The notes: generated by a model from the sequence alone, not told the origin. A stretch of 16,544 nucleotides of DNA from Leptospirillum sp. (GCA_027343785.1 DAHWKF010000051.1:1-16544); one strand, 5' to 3'. Positions 1 to 6,978 are shown, counted from the stretch's first letter. Numbers and translations are program-made.

Positions 1-892
1 CCGCCACCGGGAAACCGTCCTGTTTACCCTGGGAAAGACGCCGGTCACCTTTGCCGGGCTTCTGGATTTCGTCCTGATCATCGTTGCCGGTCTTATCGTC
101 AAAAGTCTTGTCAGTCGGGCCTTCCGACGGAGGGCGGAAACCCAGAGCAATCCCCAGGGCGAACATCTGATGAAAATGTTCGCCACTTTTTCCGGCTATC
201 TGATCCTTTTGTTGACAGGAATGATCGCGCTCGAAAATCTGGGAATACAGGTGACCTCCCTGGAAGGGGTTCTCGGAGTCGTTGGACTGGGTTTCGGTAT
301 CGGCCTGCAGGGAGTCGCCGCCAACATTATCGCCCTGTTCGTTATCCTTATGGAAAAGTCCATCATGGTCGGTGACCTGATCGAACTGGACGGTATCCTG
401 GGAACGGTCAAGGAAATCCGTCCCCGGTCCACGACCATCATGAGCAGGGACAACGTGGCCATTATCATCCCGAACAGTCATTTCATCTCGAACAAGGTGA
501 TCAACTGGAGCCATCTGGACAAGAAAATCCGTCTTCATCTCAACGTCGGAATCGGGATGGATGTGACCAAGCTCGACCAAGCCAAGTCCATCATGCTGGA
601 TGTGGCCCTGGCCCATCCGGAAGTCCTCACGGATCCACCTCCCGTCGTCTGGTTCAAGGATTTCGGAGAATCTTCCTTCGATATGGAACTCGTTTTCTGG
701 GTTCGCGAGGGTACCCTGAGGCATACGGTCATCAGTGACCTGAATTTTGCCTTGGCTGAACGTTTCCATAAGGAAAATATCGAGCTTCCCTATCCATACA
801 GGACATTGATCATCAAGGAGAGAAGCGGGTCAGGATCGATTGGCGGTCCCTTTCCGGAAGGTTCTGGGAGAGGTTCCGTGAAAACCGATTGA
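1..892 (+). CDS. MscS-family mechanosensitive ion channel (5' partial)
   Basis: The frame is open from the left edge, so the start lies outside the window and at least 297 residues are visible. The protein is an inner-membrane channel of the MscS family, which releases solutes on osmotic downshock. Two hydrophobic segments lie in the first 75 or so visible residues. The pore-lining TM3 follows: a Gly/Ala-rich helix with GLGFGIGLQG, then the VGDLIELDGILGTV beta-domain entry and IIIPN(S), all MscS hallmarks. The cytoplasmic alpha/beta vestibule follows, ending near LPYPYRTL. The last 20 or so residues are a Gly/Ser-rich tail that overlaps the convergent prfC gene. The exact subfamily and the number of N-terminal helices cannot be judged because the start is missing. 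Confidence 0.9.
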   Translation, partial: RHRETVLFTLGKTPVTFAGLLDFVLIIVAGLIVKSLVSRAFRRRAETQSNPQGEHLMKMFATFSGYLILLLTGMIALENLGIQVTSLEGVLGVVGLGFGIGLQGVAANIIALFVILMEKSIMVGDLIELDGILGTVKEIRPRSTTIMSRDNVAIIIPNSHFISNKVINWSHLDKKIRLHLNVGIGMDVTKLDQAKSIMLDVALAHPEVLTDPPPVVWFKDFGESSFDMELVFWVREGTLRHTVISDLNFALAERFHKENIELPYPYRTLIIKERSGSGSIGGPFPEGSGRGSVKTD

Positions 893-2497
893 AGGGTATT
901 TGTCGACGACGTACCGGAGGGCCCATTCGTTCCGGAACAGGGCGACCGGCATCTTTTCCCGGTCATAGACCAAAAGGGTGTCAAGCGTACTGGACAGATT
1001 GGCGACCATCTCCGGATTTCCCGTGACCCAGCGGACCCTGTCATAGTTCATGGGTTCGAGTTTTGCCCGGACCTTGTATTCGTGTTCCAGCCGGAATTTC
1101 AATACGTCGAACTGAAGCTGGCCTACGGCCCCGACAAGGACATCCCTCTCGCCTTCGGTATCGAGGGTGAAGATCTGTATGGCCCCTTCTTCGGCGATCT
1201 GGAACAATCCTTTCCGAAGGTGTTTCCTTTTCAGCGGATCGGCTATCTGGACCCGGACGAAGAATTCCGGAGAGAAATGAGGGATCCCTTCGTAGACGAA
1301 ATCCCCCTTTTCGGCGAGCGTGTCGCCGATATGGAAGATACCGGGATCATGGAGTCCGATGATGTCACCCGGGAACGCCTCTTCGACCGATTCCCGTTTC
1401 TGGCCCATGAACTGGAGAGTTTTGGACAGCCGGACCTCCTGTCCGGTGTTGACATTTCTGGCCGACATCCCTTTTCTGAAACGTCCGGAACAGATACGCA
1501 GAAAAGCGAACCGGTCGCGGTGCTGGGGATCCATGTTGGCCTGAATCTTGAAAATGAATCCCGAAAAATGCTCGTTGTCCGGGGGGATAGGGCCCATGTC
1601 GCTCATATGCGGGCCGGGTGACGGGGAAAGGTCCAGAAAGGATTTCAGGAAAACCTCCACCCCGAAGTTGTTCAGCGCGCTTCCGAAAAAGACCGGAGTG
1701 ACGTTTCCGCTTTTGAACTGGCCGTCGTCCCAGATGCCGGCGTCGGCGTCCAGGAGCTCCAATTCGTCCCAGAATTCTGACTGCAGTCCGATTTCCGAAA
1801 GAATCGCATCCAGCTTGGGGTCATTCCCTCCCACGATCTCTTCTTCCGAGCGGGCGCCGCCATGTTCCCGGGCTGAATACAGGTGCGCCCTGCGACGAGA
1901 GAGGTCGAAGACGCCCCGGAACGTTCGTCCCATCCCGACCGGCCAGTTTTTCGGGAAAGCGCGAATCGACAGATTTTTTTCGATTTCCGAAAGAAGGGTG
2001 AGAGGGGGCAGGGATTCCCGGTCGACCTTGTTGATAAAGGTGACGATCGGCAGGTTTCTGAGTCGAGCCACTTCAAAAAGTTTCAGTGTCTGCGGTTCAA
2101 TGCCCTTGGCTCCGTCGAGAAGCATGATCACCGAGTCGGCCGCTTCCAGAGTCCGGTAGGTGTCTTCGCTGAAATCCTTGTGGCCCGGGGTGTCCAGCAG
2201 GTTGATCGCAAATCCGTCATATTCGAACTGGAGGGCACTGGATGTTACGCTGATCCCCCTCTGACGTTCGATTTCCATCCAGTCACTGGTGGCATATCGG
2301 GTCGCTTTGCGACTTTTGATGGATCCGGCCATGTGAATGGCTCCCCCATAAAGAAGAAGCTTCTCCGTCAGCGTCGTTTTTCCGGCGTCCGGGTGGGAGA
2401 TGATCGCGAATGTCCGCCTTCTTCGAATTTCGCTGGCCAGGTCTCCGTGGGATGGAGCCGGCCTGTTGTCGGCCGGATCGTTCATTTCCAACGGCAT
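830..2497 (-). CDS. prfC: Peptide chain release factor 3 (RF3), GTPase
   Basis: 555 residues (E. coli RF3 has 529). RF3 is a translational GTPase that removes RF1/RF2 from the ribosome after peptide release. All G motifs are visible: G1 SHPDAGKTT (residues 34-42), G2 RGISVTSS (80-87), G3 DTPGH (102-106), G4 NKVD (156-159) and a G5-like GSALNNFG. The KSRKATRYATSDWMEIE stretch between G1 and G2 is typical of RF3. The C-terminal RF3-specific domain is present (VGAVGQLQFDVLKFRLEHEY). The chosen ATG has a purine-rich leader (GAAAGGGAAAAG); Met5 is an alternative. The gene starts 55 bases after the recR terminal stop and may be the last gene of that operon. Its 3' end overlaps the convergent mscS gene by 63 bases. 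Confidence 0.95.
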   Translation of the reverse strand: MPLEMNDPADNRPAPSHGDLASEIRRRRTFAIISHPDAGKTTLTEKLLLYGGAIHMAGSIKSRKATRYATSDWMEIERQRGISVTSSALQFEYDGFAINLLDTPGHKDFSEDTYRTLEAADSVIMLLDGAKGIEPQTLKLFEVARLRNLPIVTFINKVDRESLPPLTLLSEIEKNLSIRAFPKNWPVGMGRTFRGVFDLSRRRAHLYSAREHGGARSEEEIVGGNDPKLDAILSEIGLQSEFWDELELLDADAGIWDDGQFKSGNVTPVFFGSALNNFGVEVFLKSFLDLSPSPGPHMSDMGPIPPDNEHFSGFIFKIQANMDPQHRDRFAFLRICSGRFRKGMSARNVNTGQEVRLSKTLQFMGQKRESVEEAFPGDIIGLHDPGIFHIGDTLAEKGDFVYEGIPHFSPEFFVRVQIADPLKRKHLRKGLFQIAEEGAIQIFTLDTEGERDVLVGAVGQLQFDVLKFRLEHEYKVRAKLEPMNYDRVRWVTGNPEMVANLSSTLDTLLVYDREKMPVALFRNEWALRYVVDKYPSIGFHGTSPRTFRKGTANRS

Positions 2498-2552
2498 TTT
2501 TCTTTTCCCTTTCTTGCACGTGATCTCATATGGTCCGATGGTCCGGACATGA

Positions 2553-3197
2553 CTACATCAGCCTTCGGGCTTCGACCGAGCGGATCAGCGTAATGTCGTC
2601 GACAAACTCCAGTTCAAGACCGACGGGGATTCCGAAAGCGATACGGCTGACTTTCACCCCCAGAGGCTTGAAAAGACGGGCAATATAGAGAGCCGTTGAC
2701 TCCCCTTAGACCGTCGGAGAGGTTGCGAGAATCATTTCGTGGATTTCACCTGTTTTTGTCCGTTCAAGGAGTTCCCGGATCCGGAGGGCGTCTGGGCCGA
2801 TCCCTTCCAGGGGGGAAAGCCTTCCGAGCAGAACATGGTATTTTCCCCGGAATTCTCCCGTCCGTTCAATGGCATACAGGGTCTGCACATCCTCGACCAC
2901 CACGACCGTGGAAGGGTCGCGTAAGGGGTCGGAGCAGATCGCGCAACTTTCCCGTCCCGAATCCCGGTCCATCATGTTCTGGCATTGGGGGCACAGAACG
3001 AGGGATTCCCTGAGGTCCGACAGCAATCGGGACAGTCGGAGAACCTCCTCCCCGGGAGCCTTGAGCAGATGAAACGCCAGCTTGGTTGCCGTTTTTATCC
3101 CGATACCCGGCAAGGTCCGGAAGGATTCGATCAGCTGATGAAAAGGCAGAGGATAGGGTGAGCGTATCTGCCCTTCCTGATTTCCATTGACTCCCAT
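2553..3197 (-). pseudogene. recR: recR, recombination mediator protein, interrupted by an in-frame TAA
   Basis: RecR works with RecO/RecF to load RecA onto gapped DNA. From ATG 3197 there are 163 codons: an HhH motif (LPGIGIKTATKLAFHLL), a four-Cys zinc finger (CPQC...CAIC) and a Toprim domain (VVVVED...GRLSPLEGIGPD). These run to MILATSPTV and then TAA at 2706-2708. The same frame continues for 50 codons with unmistakable RecR C-terminus (GESTALYIARLFKPLG, RIAFGIPVGLELEFVDD) to TAG at 2553-2555. The family motif is TVEGE, so TAA stands where Glu (GAA) is expected, a one-base change. There is no frameshift. The start is uncertain: no clear Shine-Dalgarno sequence precedes 3197, which lies 13 bases after the ybaB stop. 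The truncated product would lose the end of the Toprim fold, so it is probably non-functional unless the stop is read through or is an error. Confidence 0.85.
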
Positions 3198-3210
3198 AGG
3201 TTCAGCCGTG

Positions 3211-3528
3211 TCAGAAGCCCGGAAAACCGCCGGAAAGCCCCGGAGGGAGACCCGACGCTTCAAGGAGCGACTGGGCCATCAAGTCCCTGGCTTTTTTCAG
3301 CCCGTCGTTCAATGCGGCGACGATCAGGTCTTCGACAAAAGACGGGTCTTCATTTTTGAGGATTTGCGGTTCAATGTGCAGGGACGTGACTTCCATCCGC
3401 CCGTTGACCGTGACGGTCACCATCTGTCCTCCGGCGGAACCCTGGACAGTGCGGGATCCGGCCTCCTCCTGAATCTTGGCCATTTTTTCCTGTAATTCCT
3501 GCGCTTTTTTCATGAAATCCGGCATCAT
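3211..3528 (-). CDS. ybaB: YbaB/EbfC-family nucleoid-associated DNA-binding protein
   Basis: 105 residues, the usual size of the family. The N-terminal amphipathic helix is rich in Lys, Gln and Glu (MKKAQELQEKMAKIQEE) and is followed by the conserved beta segment with TVTVNGRMEV. A Gly/Pro-rich C-terminus (GLPPGLSGGFPGF) is typical. The family forms dimers that bind DNA as nucleoid-associated proteins. The gene starts with ATG overlapping the dnaX stop (ATGA), implying translational coupling, and is followed directly by recR. This dnaX-ybaB-recR order is widespread in bacteria. Confidence 0.93.
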   Translation of the reverse strand: MMPDFMKKAQELQEKMAKIQEEAGSRTVQGSAGGQMVTVTVNGRMEVTSLHIEPQILKNEDPSFVEDLIVAALNDGLKKARDLMAQSLLEASGLPPGLSGGFPGF

Positions 3529-5156
3529 GTTTTCTTCTCCTCTCCTCCGGAAGGCGGTGTGGAAAAACCGCTTTTACGGATGGCAATGACCTCCCCTCCG
3601 AAGAGGGTTGCTGCTTCGCGGACCATGGGGTGGGAGCGGGCAATCGAATCAGCGGAATCCGGCTCGGAATCCTTGTTGCCCGTTTCCCGGGAGACCGTTA
3701 GCTCAAGAGACACCCCCAACTGTGAGCTGACAGCTTTCTGAAACGTCGGGATCGCTTCCTGGATGCGCTTTTCAAAGAAGGCGTTGGGGGCCTTCAGGAA
3801 AAACCGGCTGGGGCCTGTTTTCTTGACCTGGCATTGTTCGATCAGATCCCGGACGGAAGGATCAATATCCCGGCATTGATCCATGATCTGTTGCCAGTCA
3901 AAGACGGTGGGAGCGTCCTTTGGGGGTAACGGATCGGTGGCAACCGGGCCGGCGTCCTTCATCGGCGGAGGGTTCCGGGAAGGTGGGGAGGGGGGAGGCA
4001 GGCGCTCCGCCGGAACAGGCGGGGGAGACTGCCTCGAGAGCCTGTCCAGTATCTCCGGAAGGGGAAGCATGTTTTTGATGTGAGTGATGCGGCACAGAAA
4101 AAGGAGAAACGTTACCTGGGGCTGGGGGGATTTCCGGATGCCCATTTCACCTTCCACCAGGACAGAGAGCATCTGCTCCAGAAAAAAGGTGCCCGGAAGG
4201 GGTGTTTCCGGAATTTCGGTTTCATCCCAGGCGAAGCGCGGGTCCGTCAGCGGACAGGAGAGGGCGGATGAAAGAAGCAGATCTCGAACCTTGATCGCAA
4301 GCGAGTGCAGGGTTGCCCTGGGATCCACCCCCGTGGAAAGTAGCTTGTCTCCTGTTTCCAACGCCGCTTTGAGGTTTCCGGAAAGCAGGGCTTCCAGCAA
4401 CTGTTTTTCGGGGAGCCCTCCGGCCATTCCCAGAAAAAGCGCAATATCCTCGACGGAGCGGGGATCGTCGGAAAGAAATCGGACCTGGTCGAGAAGGCTG
4501 AGGGCATCCCGAAGGCTCCCTCCAGATGTCCGAGCGATGAGATTGAGGATCGGCCGTGAAAATGCAAGGGACTCCCGGTTTGAGATTTCCTCGAGCTTGG
4601 CGGTGATTTCGGGAACGGAGAGGGAGCGGAATCTGAAATGCTGGCAACGGGAAAGGATGGTGTCAGGGATTTTGTGGTCTTCGGTGGTCGCAAAAACAAA
4701 GATGACGTGGGCAGGTGGTTCTTCCAGGGTTTTCAGGAGGGCGTTGAACGCCGCCTGGGAAAGCATGTGAACTTCATCGATGATATAGACGCGGGTCCGG
4801 CTCTTGAATGGGAGGTACCGGATTCCCTCACGCAGGTTGCGTATGTCTTCCACGCTGGTATGGGAAGCTCCGTCAATTTCCAGAACGTCCGGAGAGCTTC
4901 CGCGCGAGATCTCAAGACATGATTCGCATTCCTGACAGGGAGCGTCGGTCGGGCCCTTCTGGCAGTTGATGGCCTTGGCGAGGATCCTGGCAACCGTCGT
5001 CTTCCCGACTCCCCGGTCCCCCGAAAAGAGCAATGCCTGGGGGAGCCTTTCCGATTTCAGGGCGCTCGTCAGCGCGCGGACGACAAACTCCTGGCCTGCG
5101 AGGTCTGTAAAAAGCTGGGGACGCCATTTTCTGGCCAAAGACAGGATCGTTGACAT
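3525..5156 (-). CDS. dnaX: DNA polymerase III subunit gamma/tau (clamp-loader ATPase)
   Basis: 543 residues from ATG 5156 (MSTILSLARKWRPQLF, the standard DnaX N-terminus). It is the AAA+ motor of the clamp loader that places the beta clamp on primed DNA. Visible motifs are Walker A GDRGVGKT (46-53), four zinc-binding Cys (65, 74, 77, 80), Walker B VYIIDEVH (123-130) and the sensor/arginine-finger SRC (169-171). A Pro-rich linker (PPPVPAERLPPPSPPS) separates the conserved ATPase/collar region from a short tau-like C-terminal domain. The frame stays open upstream through the SRP RNA and tRNA, but that extension has no homology and I reject it. No clear Shine-Dalgarno sequence precedes the ATG. 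I see no obvious A-rich slippery site for making a short gamma form. Confidence 0.95.
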   Translation of the reverse strand: MSTILSLARKWRPQLFTDLAGQEFVVRALTSALKSERLPQALLFSGDRGVGKTTVARILAKAINCQKGPTDAPCQECESCLEISRGSSPDVLEIDGASHTSVEDIRNLREGIRYLPFKSRTRVYIIDEVHMLSQAAFNALLKTLEEPPAHVIFVFATTEDHKIPDTILSRCQHFRFRSLSVPEITAKLEEISNRESLAFSRPILNLIARTSGGSLRDALSLLDQVRFLSDDPRSVEDIALFLGMAGGLPEKQLLEALLSGNLKAALETGDKLLSTGVDPRATLHSLAIKVRDLLLSSALSCPLTDPRFAWDETEIPETPLPGTFFLEQMLSVLVEGEMGIRKSPQPQVTFLLFLCRITHIKNMLPLPEILDRLSRQSPPPVPAERLPPPSPPSRNPPPMKDAGPVATDPLPPKDAPTVFDWQQIMDQCRDIDPSVRDLIEQCQVKKTGPSRFFLKAPNAFFEKRIQEAIPTFQKAVSSQLGVSLELTVSRETGNKDSEPDSADSIARSHPMVREAATLFGGEVIAIRKSGFSTPPSGGEEKKT

Positions 5157-5190
5157 TGGAACCCGACAGGATAAAAGAGGAAGGTGAAAT

Positions 5191-5310
5191 CTCCGGAAGG
5201 GGAACCAGGTCATTCCGGGGCACACGGAGCATTCCGCTACCGTTGCTTCCTTCCGGACCTGGCGGGGTTCACGGGGCTCTGTTGCACGGAGCCTGGCTCC
5301 CCTTCCGGAG
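5191..5310 (-). ncRNA. ffs: Signal recognition particle RNA, small bacterial type (4.5S-like)
   Basis: Read on the minus strand, the diagnostic apical hairpin is present: CCAGGTCCGGAAGGAAGCA, containing the GGAA tetraloop and the conserved Ffh-binding internal loop. It is followed by the GTGTGCC-type return strand. The ends form a nearly perfect 19-bp closing helix: CTCCGGAAGGGGAGCCAGG pairs with CCTGGTTCCCCTTCCGGAG through one G-U pair. Total length is about 120 nt, close to E. coli 4.5S RNA (114 nt). The RNA binds Ffh and directs co-translational targeting to the membrane. It lies between tRNA-Ser and dnaX, as in Bacillus subtilis. The exact ends are inferred from the closing stem. Confidence 0.95.
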
Positions 5311-5344
5311 ACTTTATGCGGTTTTCTCCGCCTGTCAGATATCA

Positions 5345-5437
5345 TGGCGGAGAGAGGGGGATTCGAACCCCCGAGGCACTTTTTAGGCACCTACACGATT
5401 TCCAGTCGTGCTCCTTCGGCCGCTCGGACATCTCTCC
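5345..5437 (-). tRNA. tRNA-Ser (anticodon GGA), CCA encoded
   Basis: The 7-bp acceptor stem GGAGAGA/TCTCTCC is followed by discriminator G and encoded CCA (5347-5345). The anticodon arm is CACGA-CTGGAAA-TCGTG, giving anticodon GGA, which reads UCC and UCU. A long variable arm (GTGCC...) typical of class II tRNAs and a T arm with GGTTCGAATCC are present. The 3' end lies 34 bases upstream of the SRP RNA, so the two are probably co-transcribed and processed apart. Confidence 0.97.
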
Positions 5438-5470
5438 ACATTATTCTCAGGATCATGCGGATATCGGTAA

Positions 5471-5499
5471 AGGATATAAGAACGACGACGTAATGACAA
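5471..5499 (-). promoter_or_regulatory. Predicted sigma70-type promoter for tRNA-Ser / SRP RNA / dnaX
   Basis: On the minus strand, a -35 box TTGTCA (5499-5494, 5 of 6 matches to TTGACA) and a -10 box TATCCT (5476-5471, 4 of 6) are separated by exactly 17 bases. Transcription would begin about 25-30 bases before the tRNA 5' end. It falls in the gap between the TusB-like gene and the tRNA, where a promoter for the stable RNAs is expected. Confidence 0.5.
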
Positions 5500-5544
5500 G
5501 GGGCCCTTGCCGGGTCCGGCGTAAGGTGATCCGGTCCGATGTCG

Positions 5545-5817
5545 TCAGGAGAGGGTCAGGATCCGCCGGTGGAGCCGGATCAGGGCATACAGGTCTTGCC
5601 AGGAAAAAATCGCCCCGTCCGGGTCCGGCATTTTTTCTCCCAGCCGGAAAACATTCTTTTCACCGAAGGGTTCCCCTCTGACGGAAGGGTGAAGAAACAC
5701 GGCGTTGTTTCCAGGCTTCTGAAGCATTTTTTTCAGAAGGGCGATCCGGGCGGGATCCAGTGGAGAGCGAACCAGGATGAGAATGCCATTCGAATTCTGA
5801 GTTTCTGGTCTTTCCAT
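5545..5817 (-). CDS. Small TusB/DsrH-like protein (tentative)
   Basis: 90 residues from ATG 5817, which has AAGGA 12 bases upstream. A TTG at 5856 would add 13 residues but looks less likely. Similarity to TusB/DsrH is judged by eye and is weak. It rests on an N-terminal ILILVRSPLDPARIALLKKM strand/helix (compare the LHxxxRSP opening of TusB), a central VFLHPSV strand, and a C-terminal FSWQDLYALIRLHRRILTL resembling the family's closing 'DFVxLTVxHxxVLxW' pattern. It has no cysteine. It is the last of four co-directional small genes starting with tusA, and this position and size fit the third subunit of a DsrEFH/TusBCD complex. Otherwise it should be called hypothetical. Confidence 0.55.
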   Translation of the reverse strand: MERPETQNSNGILILVRSPLDPARIALLKKMLQKPGNNAVFLHPSVRGEPFGEKNVFRLGEKMPDPDGAIFSWQDLYALIRLHRRILTLS

Positions 5818-5885
5818 AGAAACGCGTTTTCCTTCTTTGCCAGTGGTGTTTCCCAAAGATCCGAATTTTTCGGTGAGAGATCGCG

Positions 5886-6242
5886 TCAGAAAAAAAGAAA
5901 CTGGGAAAAACGGTCGAGGTAGTCGGCCAAATCTTCCGGAGACATGGGGTGCGCCCCACTGGGGGGAGGCTGATCCGGGTCCGGCTCATAAAAGATCTCG
6001 ACACCCATTTCCGGAAACTGGCTCCAGAACTTGGTCAGGATTTCCCCGTCTTCCATGTCTTCCAGATTCTTTTCAAAAAGCGGCAGCGCTTCCCTGAATA
6101 GATAGACGCTGACCGGAATCTCTCCTCCCACCAGTCCGGCCGTGACCCGTACCGCTTCAGCGGGCCGCGCGGACTCGCGAGGGTCGCTTTTGATAAAGAC
6201 CAGTGTGGCGTTTGATGGCTGTCTGTCTTTTTTTTCCTTCAT
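5886..6242 (-). CDS. DsrE/DsrF-like (TusC-type) sulfur-relay family protein
   Basis: 118 residues from ATG 6242. A TTG at 6251 has better Shine-Dalgarno spacing (AGGAAAGG, then 6 bases) and may be the real start. The N-terminal half has the DsrE-superfamily pattern: a beta strand TLVFIKSDP, a helix with RPAEAVRVTAGL and a second strand VSVYLFREAL. It ends in an aromatic run (FSQFLFF), like the terminal strand of TusC/DsrF. There is no cysteine, so it would be a structural rather than a sulfur-carrying subunit, as TusC is in E. coli TusBCD. It begins 23 bases after the stop of the upstream TusD-like gene. A Pro-rich insertion (DPDQPPPSG) precedes the last helix. Family membership is likely; the TusC assignment is inference from context. 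Confidence 0.65.
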   Translation of the reverse strand: MKEKKDRQPSNATLVFIKSDPRESARPAEAVRVTAGLVGGEIPVSVYLFREALPLFEKNLEDMEDGEILTKFWSQFPEMGVEIFYEPDPDQPPPSGAHPMSPEDLADYLDRFSQFLFF

Positions 6243-6265
6243 CTCTGACAATCGGCGCCTTTCCT

Positions 6266-6568
6266 TCAGTTGAACGAGACGAACCGGTCGCAACCTTCCA
6301 TCAGCTGTGTCAAGACAACCAGCCCGCAGAACGTTGTCTTGCCGGGATCGCGGATTTTTCTATTCTGGGCCCCATAGGCGCAACTGTATACATGGACTCC
6401 CCGGTCTACCAGATCGTTGGGCCAGTTTTCCCGGAGGTAAAGGGTGGCTTCGTCGAGCAGATACAGGTACACCGTGTCATTGTTCCTGAGGGCTTCCTCC
6501 ACGAGAGGCCTAACCAGGCTATCATCTTTCTTCGATGGATGGGTGGAAAGAAGGATTCCGGTTTTCAA
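6266..6568 (-). CDS. DsrE/TusD-like sulfur-relay subunit with the catalytic-type cysteine
   Basis: 100 residues, starting at TTG 6568. No ATG or GTG is available in frame near the homology start, and the tusA stop is 13 bases upstream. It has a Rossmann-like DsrE fold pattern: GILLSTHP, VEEALRNNDTVYLYLLDEA, then VHVYSCAYGAQNRKI. The last stretch aligns with the TusD/DsrE active-site region (vCvAAALRRG), placing its Cys at the persulfide-carrying position (Cys78 in E. coli TusD). The end (EGCDRFVSF) matches the TusD ending (CDRVVQF). Three Cys are present in all, unlike the next two genes. In the Tus pathway TusD accepts sulfur from TusA and passes it on. Here the same transfer is inferred from the adjacent tusA. 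Confidence 0.78.
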   Translation of the reverse strand: MKTGILLSTHPSKKDDSLVRPLVEEALRNNDTVYLYLLDEATLYLRENWPNDLVDRGVHVYSCAYGAQNRKIRDPGKTTFCGLVVLTQLMEGCDRFVSFN

Positions 6569-6581
6569 GGAGGTCCCGCTT

Positions 6582-6830
6582 TCATGATCCGGCCTTTCGG
6601 AGAAGAACGTCGAAGAGCCCGTCGGACCGTTCGGAGATGGAGACGACCTGATGTCCTTCGTCGCGGGCGGATCGAGGGACATTGGAGACCGGCTCCCCGG
6701 GATCGAGGATGACCTGAAGGGTTTCTCCCGAACGCATGGTTTCGAGCTTGAGCTTGGTCTTGACGAAATTGAACGGGCACTTGACCCCCCGAAGGTCAAG
6801 GAACTGGTCAGGCAACTGTTCTGTGGACAT
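6582..6830 (-). CDS. tusA: TusA-family sulfurtransferase (CPxN variant)
   Basis: 82 residues from ATG 6830, with GGAG 7 bases upstream. The frame is open much further upstream but shows no homology there. TusA-family proteins are small cytoplasmic persulfide carriers with a beta-alpha-beta-alpha-beta-beta fold. The start is typical (LDLRGVKCPFNFVKTKLKLE), with the active cysteine at residue 18. The usual CPxP motif is CPFN here, so the second Pro is replaced by Asn. The middle (GETLQVILDPGEPVSNVPRSARDEGH) and the ending (LFDVLLRK) also match the family. It leads a four-gene run with three DsrE-superfamily genes, so its partner is probably the adjacent TusD-like protein. Whether the sulfur goes to tRNA thiolation or to sulfur oxidation cannot be told from this window. 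Confidence 0.88.
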   Translation of the reverse strand: MSTEQLPDQFLDLRGVKCPFNFVKTKLKLETMRSGETLQVILDPGEPVSNVPRSARDEGHQVVSISERSDGLFDVLLRKAGS

Positions 6831-6978
6831 AGGGCGACTCCGGAATGAACGGTGTTTGTCAAAATTGCGCGCAGAATCTAAAGAATAATAATATGGGTGT
6901 TGAGCGGGACGCCGGGGTGTTATCCTGCCGTCGAATCGGGCGGGTTCCCGGAGGCATCGCGCGAACATTGTTTTTTCG

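Noticed and set aside
1082..2593. Rightward frames opposite prfC
   Set aside because: They are antisense shadows of a clear RF3 gene with all G motifs.
3198..3263. Longer recR start at 3263
   Set aside because: It would overlap the end of ybaB by 53 bases and adds residues without RecR similarity; 3197 is preferred, though its binding site is weak.
5157..5390. N-terminal extension of the dnaX frame by 78 codons through SRP RNA and tRNA-Ser
   Set aside because: The extension runs across two RNA genes and has no DnaX homology; MSTILSLARKWRPQLF at 5156 is the standard start.
5500..5540. GCCGG-AC-CCGGC short stem after the TusB-like gene as a terminator
   Set aside because: The loop of two bases is too tight and no T tract follows.
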